Assembly: GCF_033843265.1 (NCBI RefSeq)
Contig: NZ_JAWXRD010000037.1
Span: 1 to 64,000, forward strand
Length of the DNA stretch: 64,000 nt
Direction of reading: 5' to 3'
Source of the DNA: Scandinavium lactucae
Lineage (GTDB): Bacteria; Pseudomonadota; Gammaproteobacteria; Enterobacterales; Enterobacteriaceae
Part shown: piece by piece, positions 1 through 7,934 of the stretch
Layout: each line of letters begins with the position of its first letter
Position numbering within the stretch: the stretch's first letter is position 1
The notes under the pieces: model-generated
The model's database searches: none
What the model was told of the DNA's origin: nothing
The model's input: the letters and a program-made list of their open reading frames with translations, nothing else
Made by a program: the position numbers and the translations under genes

Positions 1-49
<49 letters not shown>

Positions 50-62
50 TCCGTGGAAGCGC

Positions 63-90
63 ACTATACGCTGGTCGCGATTTGATGCAA
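63..90 (-). promoter_or_regulatory. Putative sigma70 promoter of the initiator tRNA
   Basis: On the minus strand TTGCAT (85-90) and TATAGT (63-68) are separated by 16 bp and lie just upstream of the tRNA 5' end at 49. Spacing and box quality fit a strong stable-RNA promoter. Predicted by eye only. Confidence 0.6.
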
Positions 91-246
91 CCCTTTTTTG
101 CATTAATATCAAAGAGTGGCTAAAAACGAATCGCATAGATTATTTTTTGTCCGGAATGGGGCGTGTGGCACGTTATCACATTTCAATACCCCTGGCGGTT
201 TGTTATCTTCACCCCGCATTCAGCTGATGAAAGAAGACGAGATACC

Positions 247-1353
247 ATGAAAGGACGTTGGGCCAAAATTCTGGTGACAGGCACATTAATGACGATGCTC
301 GCTGCCTGTTCCTCCAAACCGACCGATCGCGGTCAGCAATATAAAGACGGCACTTTTAACCAGCCATTCTCGCTGGTGAACCAGCCGGAAGCGGTTGGCG
401 CGCCGATCAACGGCGGTGACTTTGCCCAGCAGGTCAATGAAATCCGTAACGCTTCGCCACGCCTGTATGGCAGCCAGAGCAATGTCTTCTCTGCGGTGCA
501 ACAATGGCTGCAGTCCGGGGGCGATACCCGCACCCTGAAACAGTACGGGCTGGATGCGTGGCAGATGCAGGGCGCAGACAACTACGGCAACGTGCAGTTC
601 ACCGGTTACTACACGCCGGTAATATCAGCCCGCCACACGCGTCAGGGCGAGTTCCAGTATCCGATTTACCGCATGCCGCCGAAACGCGGCAAACTGCCGT
701 CACGCGCCGATATCTATGCCGGGGCGCTGAGCGACAACTATATTCTGGCCTACAGCAATTCCCTGATGGATAACTTCATCATGGACGTGCAGGGCAGCGG
801 ATACATTGATTATGGTGATGGCTCCCCGCTTAACTTCTTTAGCTACGCCGGGAAAAACGGCTGGCCGTACCGCAGCATCGGCAAGGTGCTTATCGATCGC
901 GGTGAAGTAAAGAAAGAAGATATGTCGATGCAGGCCATTCGCCATTGGGGGGAAACCCACAGCGAAGCCGAGGTGCGCTCCCTGCTGGAAGCGAACCCAT
1001 CGTTTGTCTTCTTTAAACCGCAGTCCTTCGCGCCGGTGAAAGGGGCGAGTGCGGTGCCGCTGATTGGCCGCGCGTCCGTCGCGTCCGATCGCAGCATTAT
1101 CCCGCCGGGCACCACCCTGTTGGCGGAAGTGCCGCAGCTGGATAACAACGGTAAGTTTAACGGTCACTACGAGCTGCGTCTGATGGTTGCGCTCGATGTG
1201 GGTGGGGCAATTAAAGGCCAGCACTTCGACATCTATCAGGGCATCGGCCCGGATGCCGGCCACCGTGCGGGCTGGTACAATCATTACGGTCGCGTTTGGG
1301 TCCTGCGTGGCGCACCCGGGGCCGGTAACGGCGGCAATGTCTTTAGCGGTTAA
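247..1353 (+). CDS. mltA: Membrane-bound lytic murein transglycosylase A
   Basis: MltA is an outer-membrane lipoprotein that cleaves the glycan strands of peptidoglycan with formation of 1,6-anhydromuramyl ends. The 368-residue product starts with a lipoprotein signal peptide ending LMTMLAAC, so Cys21 is the predicted lipidation site. The C-terminal region (about 310-345, with LDVGGAIKG and DIYQG) is the 3D/barwin-like domain carrying the catalytic aspartate. Length is close to E. coli MltA (365). The reading frame is open back to 163, but the ATG at 247 has a GA-rich ribosome site just upstream and is the only start that gives a proper signal peptide. It is followed 19 bp later by tcdA. Confidence 0.97.
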   Translation: MKGRWAKILVTGTLMTMLAACSSKPTDRGQQYKDGTFNQPFSLVNQPEAVGAPINGGDFAQQVNEIRNASPRLYGSQSNVFSAVQQWLQSGGDTRTLKQYGLDAWQMQGADNYGNVQFTGYYTPVISARHTRQGEFQYPIYRMPPKRGKLPSRADIYAGALSDNYILAYSNSLMDNFIMDVQGSGYIDYGDGSPLNFFSYAGKNGWPYRSIGKVLIDRGEVKKEDMSMQAIRHWGETHSEAEVRSLLEANPSFVFFKPQSFAPVKGASAVPLIGRASVASDRSIIPPGTTLLAEVPQLDNNGKFNGHYELRLMVALDVGGAIKGQHFDIYQGIGPDAGHRAGWYNHYGRVWVLRGAPGAGNGGNVFSG

Positions 1354-1372
1354 CAGAGCAGTTTGAGGTTTT

Positions 1373-2179
1373 ATGTCAGTCGTTCTTAGCGATGCGTACC
1401 GCCAGCGTTTTGGTGGCACGGCACGTTTATATGGTGAAAAAGCGCTGCAGGTCTTTGCCGGGGCGCACGTCTGTGTGGTCGGCATTGGCGGCGTAGGCTC
1501 GTGGGCGGCGGAAGCGCTGGCCCGTACCGGGATTGGCGCTATCACGCTGATTGATATGGACGACGTGTGCGTCACCAATACCAATCGGCAAATCCATGCG
1601 CTCGGCGGTAACGTCGGGTTGGCGAAAGCTGAGGTGATGGCCGAGCGACTCCGCCAGATCAATCCGGAATGCCGCGTCACGGTGGTGGATGATTTTGTCA
1701 CCCCGGACAACGTGGCAGAGTACATGGGCGGTGGGTTCAGCTATGTCATTGATGCCATCGACAGCGTGCGACCAAAAGCGGCGCTTATCTCGTACTGCCG
1801 TCGCTACAAAGTGCCGCTGGTGACCACCGGTGGCGCAGGCGGGCAAATCGATCCGACGCAGATCCAGGTCGCCGATCTGGCGAAAACTATTCAGGATCCG
1901 CTGGCGGCGAAACTGCGCGAACGCTTAAAAAGTGATTTTGGCGTAGTGAAGAACGGCAAAGGTAAGCTTGGCGTGGACTGTGTGTTTTCTACTGAGGCGC
2001 TGGTTTACCCGCAGTCTGACGGATCAGTGTGTGCGATGAAAAGCACCGCGGAAGGGCCGAAGCGAATGGATTGTGCGTCCGGCTTTGGTGCCGCAACGAT
2101 GGTGACCGCGACGTTTGGCTTTGTCGCGGTGTCCCATGCGCTGAAGAAGATGCTGGCGAAAGCCGAGCGTCAGGCTTAA
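1373..2179 (+). CDS. tcdA: tRNA threonylcarbamoyladenosine dehydratase
   Basis: TcdA (CsdL, YgdL) is an E1-like ThiF/MoeB-family enzyme. It uses ATP to cyclise t6A at position 37 of ANN-decoding tRNAs to ct6A. The 268-residue protein has the Rossmann nucleotide loop GIGGVG at residues 37-42, followed by the DMDDVCVTNTNRQ segment typical of the family. The gene converges on csdE and their stop codons overlap by 4 bp. CsdE and CsdA, next door on the other strand, supply sulfur-transfer partners that have been reported to interact with this protein, so the three genes are a functional cluster despite opposite orientation. Confidence 0.97.
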   Translation: MSVVLSDAYRQRFGGTARLYGEKALQVFAGAHVCVVGIGGVGSWAAEALARTGIGAITLIDMDDVCVTNTNRQIHALGGNVGLAKAEVMAERLRQINPECRVTVVDDFVTPDNVAEYMGGGFSYVIDAIDSVRPKAALISYCRRYKVPLVTTGGAGGQIDPTQIQVADLAKTIQDPLAAKLRERLKSDFGVVKNGKGKLGVDCVFSTEALVYPQSDGSVCAMKSTAEGPKRMDCASGFGAATMVTATFGFVAVSHALKKMLAKAERQA

Positions 2180-2619
2180 GCCCTGCGCGCGGCGTGAAGT
2201 ACCGCGTCGCGTAGCGCGTTCAGTCCCTGATTACGGGACGCGCTCAACTGGGCCCGCAGGCCAAGTTCATCAAAGACATTGAGCGGATCGCTGGCGAGCA
2301 GCTGGTCCGCGCTTTTGCCTTCAATCGCGGTCAGTAGCACGGCTAATAATCCCCGCACGATCCGCCCCTCGCTGTCGCCATAGAAGTGTAGCGAGCCCTG
2401 CGCCAGAGGCGTGTATCCAAGCCAGACGCGGTTTTCGCAACCTGCGATTTCCTCCGCTTCGGCTTTCCATTCCTCCGGCAGCGCAGGCAGCTGTTTCCCC
2501 AGCAGAATGAGCTGGCGATATTTATCTTCCCACTGAGTCAGCGGGCCAAAAATCTGTCGCAACGTTTCGGGCGTCACGGTGGTGCCGAACGGGTGTCCGG
2601 CGAGAGCAGGGCTTGTCAT
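2176..2619 (-). CDS. csdE: Sulfur acceptor protein CsdE (SufE-like)
   Basis: CsdE accepts persulfide sulfur from the cysteine desulfurase CsdA. The 147-residue SufE-fold protein has the acceptor cysteine in AGCENRVWLGY at Cys61, the same position as in E. coli CsdE. It follows csdA with no intergenic base (csdA stop at 2620-2622, csdE start at 2619), so the two are translationally linked in one operon. Its 3' end overlaps the convergent tcdA by 4 bp. Confidence 0.96.
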   Translation of the reverse strand: MTSPALAGHPFGTTVTPETLRQIFGPLTQWEDKYRQLILLGKQLPALPEEWKAEAEEIAGCENRVWLGYTPLAQGSLHFYGDSEGRIVRGLLAVLLTAIEGKSADQLLASDPLNVFDELGLRAQLSASRNQGLNALRDAVLHAARRA

Positions 2620-3825
2620 TTAATCCACCAGTAATTCAAGGGCGCGGTCAACGGCGCTCACCAGCGCCCGAACATCATCCTGAGTATTATACGGCGCAAA
2701 GGAGGCGCGCAATGTCCCGCTGACGCCCATCGCCGCCAGCAGAGGCTGAGCGCAGTGCTGTCCGGCGCGCAGTGCGATGCCGTATTCCGCCAGTAGCGTC
2801 ACCATGTCACTGTGATGCACCCCGGCGAAATCGAAGGCCAGCAGGCTGGAGTCCTGGCAGCGGAACGAGCGAAAGCCCGGTCGGCGCGAAAGTTCTTCTT
2901 CGGCAAGCGTCGCCAGCCCACGGCTCCAGGTTTCCGCCTGCACGATATCCGTGTCGCTCAACCATTCGAGCACGGCGCTCAGGCCAATCACCCCGGCAAC
3001 GTTCGGCGTACCTGCTTCCAGGCGATAGGGAACCGGCTGCGTTTTAAAGCCGTCGAAGCTGACGTTGGTGATCATCTTGCCGCCGCCGAGCCACGGCGAC
3101 ATGTCATTTAACAGCTCCTGCTTACCGTACAGCACCCCGATGCCGGTCGGGCCATACAGCTTGTGGCCGGAAAAGGCGTAAAAGTCGATATCCAGCGCCT
3201 GAACGTCAGCCGGGAAGTGCACCACGCCCTGTGCGCCATCGACCATTACCACCATATTGGCGGCATGGGCGAGTTGGATGGCGCGAGCGAGATCCGGGCA
3301 GCCGCCGGTAACGTTAGACATCTGCCCCAGTGCCAGAATGCGGCTGCTGGCATTAATCAATGAGGGAAGCTGCGAGATATCGGGCAAATAGTCGGCACCC
3401 ATCGGCAGTTTGACGACGCGAGCGCCGGTCTGCTCCGCCACCATCAGCCACGGAACGAGATTGGCATGGTGCTCAGCCTCGCTGACGATAATCTCATCCC
3501 CACGCTGTAAGCGCGGGCGCGCATAGCATTGCGCCACCATATTAATTGCTTCGGTGGTGCCCCGGGTCCAGACAATATTTTTGCCTTCAGGGGCGTGAAT
3601 CAGCTCAGCCACAAGCTCGCGGGCGGCTTCGTAGCGTGCGGTCAGCTTCTGGGCGGCGGCGAACTGACTGCGGTGCACATTGCCCGCGCTCAGGCTATAG
3701 AACTGCTGTGTAGCGTCGATCACCGCCTGCGGTTTTAGGGCGGTGGCGGCGCTGTCGAGATACACCCCGGCATCGCTCAGCGCCGGAAACTGGGCGCGAA
3801 ACTGCGCCGGGTTGAATGCGTTCAT
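2620..3825 (-). CDS. csdA: Cysteine desulfurase CsdA
   Basis: CsdA is a PLP-dependent NifS/SufS-type enzyme that turns L-cysteine into alanine plus an enzyme-bound persulfide. The 401 residues match E. coli CsdA in length. The PLP lysine lies in FSGHKLYGPTG near residue 220, and the persulfide cysteine in AGQHCAQPL near residue 358. The frame is open upstream to 3870, but the ATG at 3825 (MNAFNPAQF) reproduces the known N terminus. It is first gene of the csdAE operon and is divergent from ygdI. Confidence 0.96.
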   Translation of the reverse strand: MNAFNPAQFRAQFPALSDAGVYLDSAATALKPQAVIDATQQFYSLSAGNVHRSQFAAAQKLTARYEAARELVAELIHAPEGKNIVWTRGTTEAINMVAQCYARPRLQRGDEIIVSEAEHHANLVPWLMVAEQTGARVVKLPMGADYLPDISQLPSLINASSRILALGQMSNVTGGCPDLARAIQLAHAANMVVMVDGAQGVVHFPADVQALDIDFYAFSGHKLYGPTGIGVLYGKQELLNDMSPWLGGGKMITNVSFDGFKTQPVPYRLEAGTPNVAGVIGLSAVLEWLSDTDIVQAETWSRGLATLAEEELSRRPGFRSFRCQDSSLLAFDFAGVHHSDMVTLLAEYGIALRAGQHCAQPLLAAMGVSGTLRASFAPYNTQDDVRALVSAVDRALELLVD

Positions 3826-4018
3826 GGATTTCCTCATACCTGTACAACGATCGTCGCGCAAAATGCGCAACAGGGCAAGGACAGGTATAACCTTCAGAAT
3901 TTTCCGGTAATTGTGGCAAAGCGGGAGTAGTGCGTTATGCTGAATAAGGTTAGGTTACAGCTGTGACCTGGTATATGAAACGCCAATTAATGGCATGAAA
4001 TGCTACAAGGAGAAAAAC

Positions 4019-4246
4019 ATGAAAAAGACTGCCGCAATTATCTCTGCCTGTATGCTGACTTTCGCCCTGAGCGCATGTTCTGGTAACAACTACGTGATGC
4101 ACACCACTGATGGACGCACCATTGTCTCCGATGGTAAACCGCAGACCGATAACGATACCGGGATGATTTCATACAAAGACGCCAACGGTAACAAACAGCA
4201 AATCAACCGTAGTGACGTGAAAGAAATGGTCGAAATGAAAAACTAA
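4019..4246 (+). CDS. ygdI: Small YgdI/YgdR-family lipoprotein
   Basis: This 75-residue DUF903-family lipoprotein is almost identical to E. coli YgdI. The signal peptide ends ALSAC, making Cys20 the lipidation site. The remaining roughly 55 residues form the small SH3-like domain (TDGRTIVSDGKP, GMISYKDANG). Its function is unknown and the location is presumably the cell envelope. The ATG at 4019 has AAGGAG eight bases upstream, so the longer in-frame start at 3995 is not used here. The gene converges on gcvB, whose terminator begins 17 bp after its stop. Confidence 0.95.
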   Translation: MKKTAAIISACMLTFALSACSGNNYVMHTTDGRTIVSDGKPQTDNDTGMISYKDANGNKQQINRSDVKEMVEMKN

Positions 4247-4262
4247 CGACTGAATTTTACGT

Positions 4263-4290
4263 AAAAAAAAGCACCGCAATTAGGCGGTGC
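4263..4290 (-). terminator. Intrinsic terminator of GcvB
   Basis: On the minus strand GCACCGCC-TAATT-GCGGTGC (4290-4271) forms a GC-rich hairpin, and it runs straight into eight T residues (4270-4263). The same hairpin may help stop ygdI transcripts arriving from the plus strand, although there is no T run on that side. Confidence 0.93.
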
Positions 4291-4470
4291 TACATTAATC
4301 ACTATGGACAGACAGGGTAAATGTACAGGAAGTGAAAAGGGGGTAGTCTCGCTACCGAGGTCTGAACTCCAGACCAATTGCAAACACAACAACACAACAT
4401 CACAACCGTAAGCCAAAAGCCCATCAGAACACGCATTCCGAAAAAAGCTTCTCGTTCCGGCTCAGGAAGT
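4263..4470 (-). ncRNA. gcvB: GcvB small regulatory RNA
   Basis: The minus strand from 4470 reads ACTTCCTGAGCCGGAACG, the known 5' end of GcvB. It continues into the G/U-rich seed region R1 (complement of 4381-4405) and ends in the characteristic terminator. Total length is about 208 nt against about 205 in E. coli. GcvB is an Hfq-dependent RNA that represses many amino-acid and peptide transporter mRNAs when glycine is plentiful. As in other enterobacteria it is divergent from its activator gene gcvA. The stem regions differ from K-12 while R1 is unchanged, the pattern expected for a conserved seed. Confidence 0.96.
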
Positions 4471-4599
4471 GCCGCCACTATAGGTATTTGCTGGTAGAAG
4501 CTCAACGGACAAATTATAATGGCTCAGATAAAAAAAACTAATAGGTTACATGATGTAATCTAATTGTTAAAACACGTTAACATCTAAGCCAAAACAATC
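4471..4599. promoter_or_regulatory. Divergent gcvB / gcvA control region
   Basis: A minus-strand -10 box TATAGT lies at 4477-4482, six bases before the GcvB 5' end. Nearer gcvA are two small palindromes, TTACAT-G-ATGTAA (4546-4558) and GTTAA-N6-TTAAC (4566-4581). They are candidate sites for GcvA, which in E. coli activates gcvB and represses itself. Assignment of the palindromes to GcvA is inference. Confidence 0.5.
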
Positions 4600-5517
4600 A
4601 TGTCGAAGCGTTTACCACCTCTGAATGCATTACGTGTATTTGATGCCGCCGCCCGCCATCTCAGCTTCACTCGCGCCGCCGATGAACTCTTTGTCACCCA
4701 GGCCGCTGTAAGCCATCAAATCAAGTCACTCGAGGATTTCCTGGGCCTGAAGCTCTTCCGTCGCCGCAATCGTTCGCTATTGTTGACCGAAGAAGGACAG
4801 AGCTATTTTCAGGACATCAAAGAGATCTTTTCGCAATTAACCGAAGCAACGCGTAAACTGCAGGCCCGCAGCGCCAAAGGGGCTCTGACGGTCAGCATGT
4901 TGCCGAGTTTTGCCATTCAATGGCTGGTGCCTCGCCTTACAAGCTTTAACTCAGCTTATCCGGGAATCGACGTCAGGATCCAGGCGGTTGACCGTCAGGA
5001 AGACAAGCTGGCGGACGATGTTGACGTGGCGATTTTCTATGGTCGCGGTAACTGGCCGGGGCTGCGTGTAGAAAAACTGTACGCCGAATATCTGTTGCCC
5101 GTATGTTCCCCGTTGTTGCTCACCGGTGAGAAGGCGTTGAAAACGCCTGCGGATCTGGCGCAACATACACTGTTGCATGATGCATCCCGCCGTGACTGGC
5201 AAACGTACACGCGTCAGTTGGGGTTAAACCATATCAACGTCCAACAGGGACCGATTTTCAGCCACAGCGCCATGGTGCTGCAGGCGGCTATCCACGGACA
5301 GGGTGTCGCACTGGCCAACAATGTAATGGCACAGTCCGAAATTGAGGCCGGCCGTTTGGTCTGCCCGTTTAATGATGTTCTGGTCAGCAAGAATGCGTTT
5401 TACCTCGTTTGCCATGACAGCCAGGCGGAACTGGGTAAAATAGCCGCCTTCCGGCAGTGGATCCTGGCGAAAGCGGCAAGCGAGCAAGAAAAATTTCGCT
5501 TCCGTTACGAACAATAA
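4600..5517 (+). CDS. gcvA: Glycine cleavage system transcriptional activator GcvA (LysR family)
   Basis: GcvA activates the glycine cleavage operon gcvTHP and the GcvB RNA in response to glycine. It works together with the accessory repressor GcvR, which is encoded elsewhere. The 305-residue protein has an N-terminal LysR winged helix-turn-helix (about 6-65, including FTRAADELFVTQAAVSHQI) and a periplasmic-binding-protein-like effector domain from about 90 to 295. Length equals E. coli GcvA. It is divergent from gcvB and followed by ygdD after 19 bp. Confidence 0.97.
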   Translation: MSKRLPPLNALRVFDAAARHLSFTRAADELFVTQAAVSHQIKSLEDFLGLKLFRRRNRSLLLTEEGQSYFQDIKEIFSQLTEATRKLQARSAKGALTVSMLPSFAIQWLVPRLTSFNSAYPGIDVRIQAVDRQEDKLADDVDVAIFYGRGNWPGLRVEKLYAEYLLPVCSPLLLTGEKALKTPADLAQHTLLHDASRRDWQTYTRQLGLNHINVQQGPIFSHSAMVLQAAIHGQGVALANNVMAQSEIEAGRLVCPFNDVLVSKNAFYLVCHDSQAELGKIAAFRQWILAKAASEQEKFRFRYEQ

Positions 5518-5536
5518 ATGAATGTAGGGTAATGAC

Positions 5537-5932
5537 ATGACCAGTCGCTTCATGCTGATTTTTGCCGCTATCAGTGGCTTTGTTTTTGTTGCCTTGGGTG
5601 CGTTTGGCGCACACGTATTAAGTAAATCGCTCGGCGTAGTTGAGATGGGCTGGATCCAGACCGGTCTTGAGTATCAGGCGTTCCATACGCTGGCGATTTT
5701 TGGTCTGGCGGTCGCTATGCAGCGCCGGATCAGTATCTGGTTCTACTGGAGCAGCGTGTTTATGGCGCTGGGGACCGTATTATTCAGCGGCAGCCTTTAT
5801 TGTCTGGCGCTGTCGCATTTACGCCTGTGGGCATTTGTTACCCCGGTGGGAGGCGTAAGCTTCCTGGCTGGTTGGGTGCTGATGCTGATTGGTGCTATTC
5901 GTTTAAAGCGTAAAGGTGTCGCGCATGAATAA
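5537..5932 (+). CDS. ygdD: Inner-membrane protein YgdD (DUF423)
   Basis: This 131-residue DUF423 protein has four predicted transmembrane helices, at about 4-25, 40-60, 65-90 and 97-120. The first helix contains the family motif FVALGAFGAH. Its molecular function is unknown. The stop codon overlaps the start of rlmM by 8 bp, so the two genes are co-transcribed and probably translationally coupled, an arrangement conserved in E. coli. Confidence 0.94.
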   Translation: MTSRFMLIFAAISGFVFVALGAFGAHVLSKSLGVVEMGWIQTGLEYQAFHTLAIFGLAVAMQRRISIWFYWSSVFMALGTVLFSGSLYCLALSHLRLWAFVTPVGGVSFLAGWVLMLIGAIRLKRKGVAHE

Positions 5933-7028
5933 GGTTGTCCTCTACAGCCGTCAGGGTTTTGAAAAAGAGTGCGCAGCAGAGATCTCTGACAAGGCGTCTC
6001 GCCTTGGCGTATACGGTTTTGCCCGAGTCAAAGAAAACTCAGGCTATGTTATTTTCGAGTGCTATCAGCCGGATGAAGCCGAAAAAATCATTCGTGAGCT
6101 GCCGTTTGCCTCGCTGATTTTTGCCCGCCAGATGTTTGTGGCCTGCGAGCTGTTGACCGACCTTCCGCCGGAAGACCGTATCACGCCGGTGGTGGGCATG
6201 TTGCAGGGTGTGGTTGAGAAGGGCGGCGATCTGCGGGTTGAAGTCGCCGATACCAACGAAAGCAAAGAGCTGATGAAGTTCTGTCGTAAATTCACCGTAC
6301 CGCTGCGCGCCGCGCTGCGCGAGGCGAAGGTACTGGCACCCTATGAAACGACCAAGCGTCCGGTGGTGCACGTGTTCTTTATTGCGCCGGGCTGCTGTTA
6401 TGTCGGCTACTCGCTGACCACTAATAACTCGCCGTTCTACATGGGCATTCCGCGTCTCAAGTTTCCGTCGGATGCGCCGAGCCGCTCTACGCTCAAGCTG
6501 GAAGAAGCGTTCCACGTCTTCATTCCTGCTGATGAATGGGATGAGCGTCTGGCGAATGGTATGTATGCGGTGGATTTAGGCGCTTGCCCGGGGGGCTGGA
6601 CCTATCAGCTGGTTCAACGCAACATGTGGGTGTCGTCGGTCGATAACGGCCCGATGGCGCCGAGCCTGATGGATACCGGCCAGGTGACCTGGCTGCGTGA
6701 AGATGGTTTCCGCTATCGTCCAACTCGCAGCAACATCTCGTGGATGGTGTGCGATATGGTTGAGAAGCCCGCAAAAGTGGCGGCGCTGATGGCGCAGTGG
6801 TTGGTTAACGGCTGGTGTCGTGAAACCATTTTCAACCTCAAGCTGCCAATGAAAAAGCGCTACGAGGAAGTGTCACAGAACCTGGCCTACATTCAGGCGC
6901 AGCTGGATGAACATGGGATCAATGCCCACATTCAGGCGCGTCAGCTGTATCACGATCGCGAAGAGGTGACCGTACATGTGCGTCGCCTGTGGGCCGCCGT
7001 GGGTGGTCGTCGCGACGAGCGGAAATAG
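5925..7028 (+). CDS. rlmM: 23S rRNA (cytidine-2'-O-)-methyltransferase RlmM
   Basis: RlmM methylates the ribose of C2498 in 23S rRNA before ribosome assembly. The 367-residue product has an N-terminal THUMP-like RNA-binding region. A Rossmann methyltransferase domain follows, with the SAM-binding DLGACPGGWTYQL near residue 220 and a conserved C-terminal KLPMKKRYEEV segment. The ATG at 5925 (MNKVVLYSRQGF) reproduces the E. coli N terminus; an in-frame ATG nine bases earlier is less likely. The gene overlaps ygdD by 8 bp. Confidence 0.96.
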   Translation: MNKVVLYSRQGFEKECAAEISDKASRLGVYGFARVKENSGYVIFECYQPDEAEKIIRELPFASLIFARQMFVACELLTDLPPEDRITPVVGMLQGVVEKGGDLRVEVADTNESKELMKFCRKFTVPLRAALREAKVLAPYETTKRPVVHVFFIAPGCCYVGYSLTTNNSPFYMGIPRLKFPSDAPSRSTLKLEEAFHVFIPADEWDERLANGMYAVDLGACPGGWTYQLVQRNMWVSSVDNGPMAPSLMDTGQVTWLREDGFRYRPTRSNISWMVCDMVEKPAKVAALMAQWLVNGWCRETIFNLKLPMKKRYEEVSQNLAYIQAQLDEHGINAHIQARQLYHDREEVTVHVRRLWAAVGGRRDERK

Positions 7029-7037
7029 TTCTCTTCT

Positions 7038-7062
7038 TTCCTTGCCCCAATGGGGCAAGGAA
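7038..7062. terminator. Hairpin between convergent rlmM and xni
   Basis: TTCCTTGCCCC-AAT-GGGGCAAGGAA forms an 11-bp perfect stem exactly between the two convergent stop codons. Neither side has a good T run, so it is probably a weak bidirectional terminator or an mRNA 3'-end stabiliser. Confidence 0.55.
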
Positions 7063-7065
7063 GCC

Positions 7066-7821
7066 TTACTTCACCAACCGCAACTGCTGTAAATTCCCGT
7101 CCAGCTGTAAATCCGTTTGTAACGTGGCCACTTCACGGCAGATAAACGCCATCTCCCGATGTTCACTCAGCTTTTTACGCCATTTCTCCGGCACCTCGTC
7201 CAGATGCTGGTATATCGTTTCCAGAGTCGGAAACTGCGCCAACAGTTCGGTGGCACTTTTCGGGCCAATCCCCGCGACACCGGGCACTTTTGAGCTGCTA
7301 ATCCCCGCCAGGCCCCAATAGTGAGGCAACTGCTGCGGCGTGACGCCGAATTCCTGGGCGATAAACGGCGCGTCGAGCCAGCGTTTCTGGAAGTAATCGC
7401 GGATGCGAATGGTCGGCGACAGTAGCTGGCAGTAGCCTTTATCCGTCGACACGATGGTGGCCTGATGCCCGGCTCCGGCAATTTTCACCGCCAGCGTGGC
7501 TGCCAGATCGTCGGCTTCGTTTCCGGCGGAGCCCCAGCAGCGTACGCCGTGCTGCTCGAAGACGCGGCGAATGTTATCCATCTCCGCATGTAACTCTTCC
7601 GGCATCGGCGAGCGTCCGGCTTTGTAGTCCGGAAGGCGCTGGTGTCGCCAGCCCTGATTGCGGGCTTCATCATCAAACACGGCGACGGCGTGGGTCGGTT
7701 GGCTGTGCACAATGAGCTGCTGCAACGCATGCAGGCAGGTATCAGCGCAGGGCGAACCCTGAACCGCATGAATGCGGCGGATCAGATTCAGCGCATCAAC
7801 AATAAGCAGATGAACGGCCAC
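7066..7821 (-). CDS. xni: Flap endonuclease Xni
   Basis: Xni (YgdG, ExoIX) belongs to the FEN/5' nuclease family and is related to the nuclease domain of DNA polymerase I. It acts on flap structures. The 251-residue protein has the acidic metal-site segments (VDALNLIRR at the N terminus, VSTDKGYCQLL near 125) and the helix-3-turn-helix GVAGIGPKSATELL near 190. Length equals the E. coli protein. The family has fewer metal-binding acidic residues than PolA, which agrees with its reported weak activity. It is a stand-alone gene converging on rlmM. Confidence 0.94.
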   Translation of the reverse strand: MAVHLLIVDALNLIRRIHAVQGSPCADTCLHALQQLIVHSQPTHAVAVFDDEARNQGWRHQRLPDYKAGRSPMPEELHAEMDNIRRVFEQHGVRCWGSAGNEADDLAATLAVKIAGAGHQATIVSTDKGYCQLLSPTIRIRDYFQKRWLDAPFIAQEFGVTPQQLPHYWGLAGISSSKVPGVAGIGPKSATELLAQFPTLETIYQHLDEVPEKWRKKLSEHREMAFICREVATLQTDLQLDGNLQQLRLVK

Positions 7822-7890
7822 GGTTTACCCTCCTTGATAGCAATGCGGGTAGGGTAACATTGTGAGGATTATCAGGCTATGCAGCGGGGA

Positions 7891-7925
7891 GAAATCAGGA
7901 AGACGCCTCGCAAAACGAGGCGTCT
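7891..7925 (-). terminator. Intrinsic terminator of the sdaCB operon
   Basis: Minus-strand AGACGCCTCG-TTTTG-CGAGGCGTCT (7925-7901) is a 10-bp perfect stem followed by TCCTGATTTC. It lies 9 bp beyond the sdaB stop codon. Confidence 0.85.
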
Positions 7926-7934
7926 GGTGCGAGC

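Noticed and set aside
163..246. N-terminal extension of mltA
   Set aside because: It would bury the lipoprotein signal peptide; ATG 247 is the proper start.
4302..4505. 67-residue minus-strand ORF
   Set aside because: It lies within the GcvB small RNA; its apparent coding is chance.
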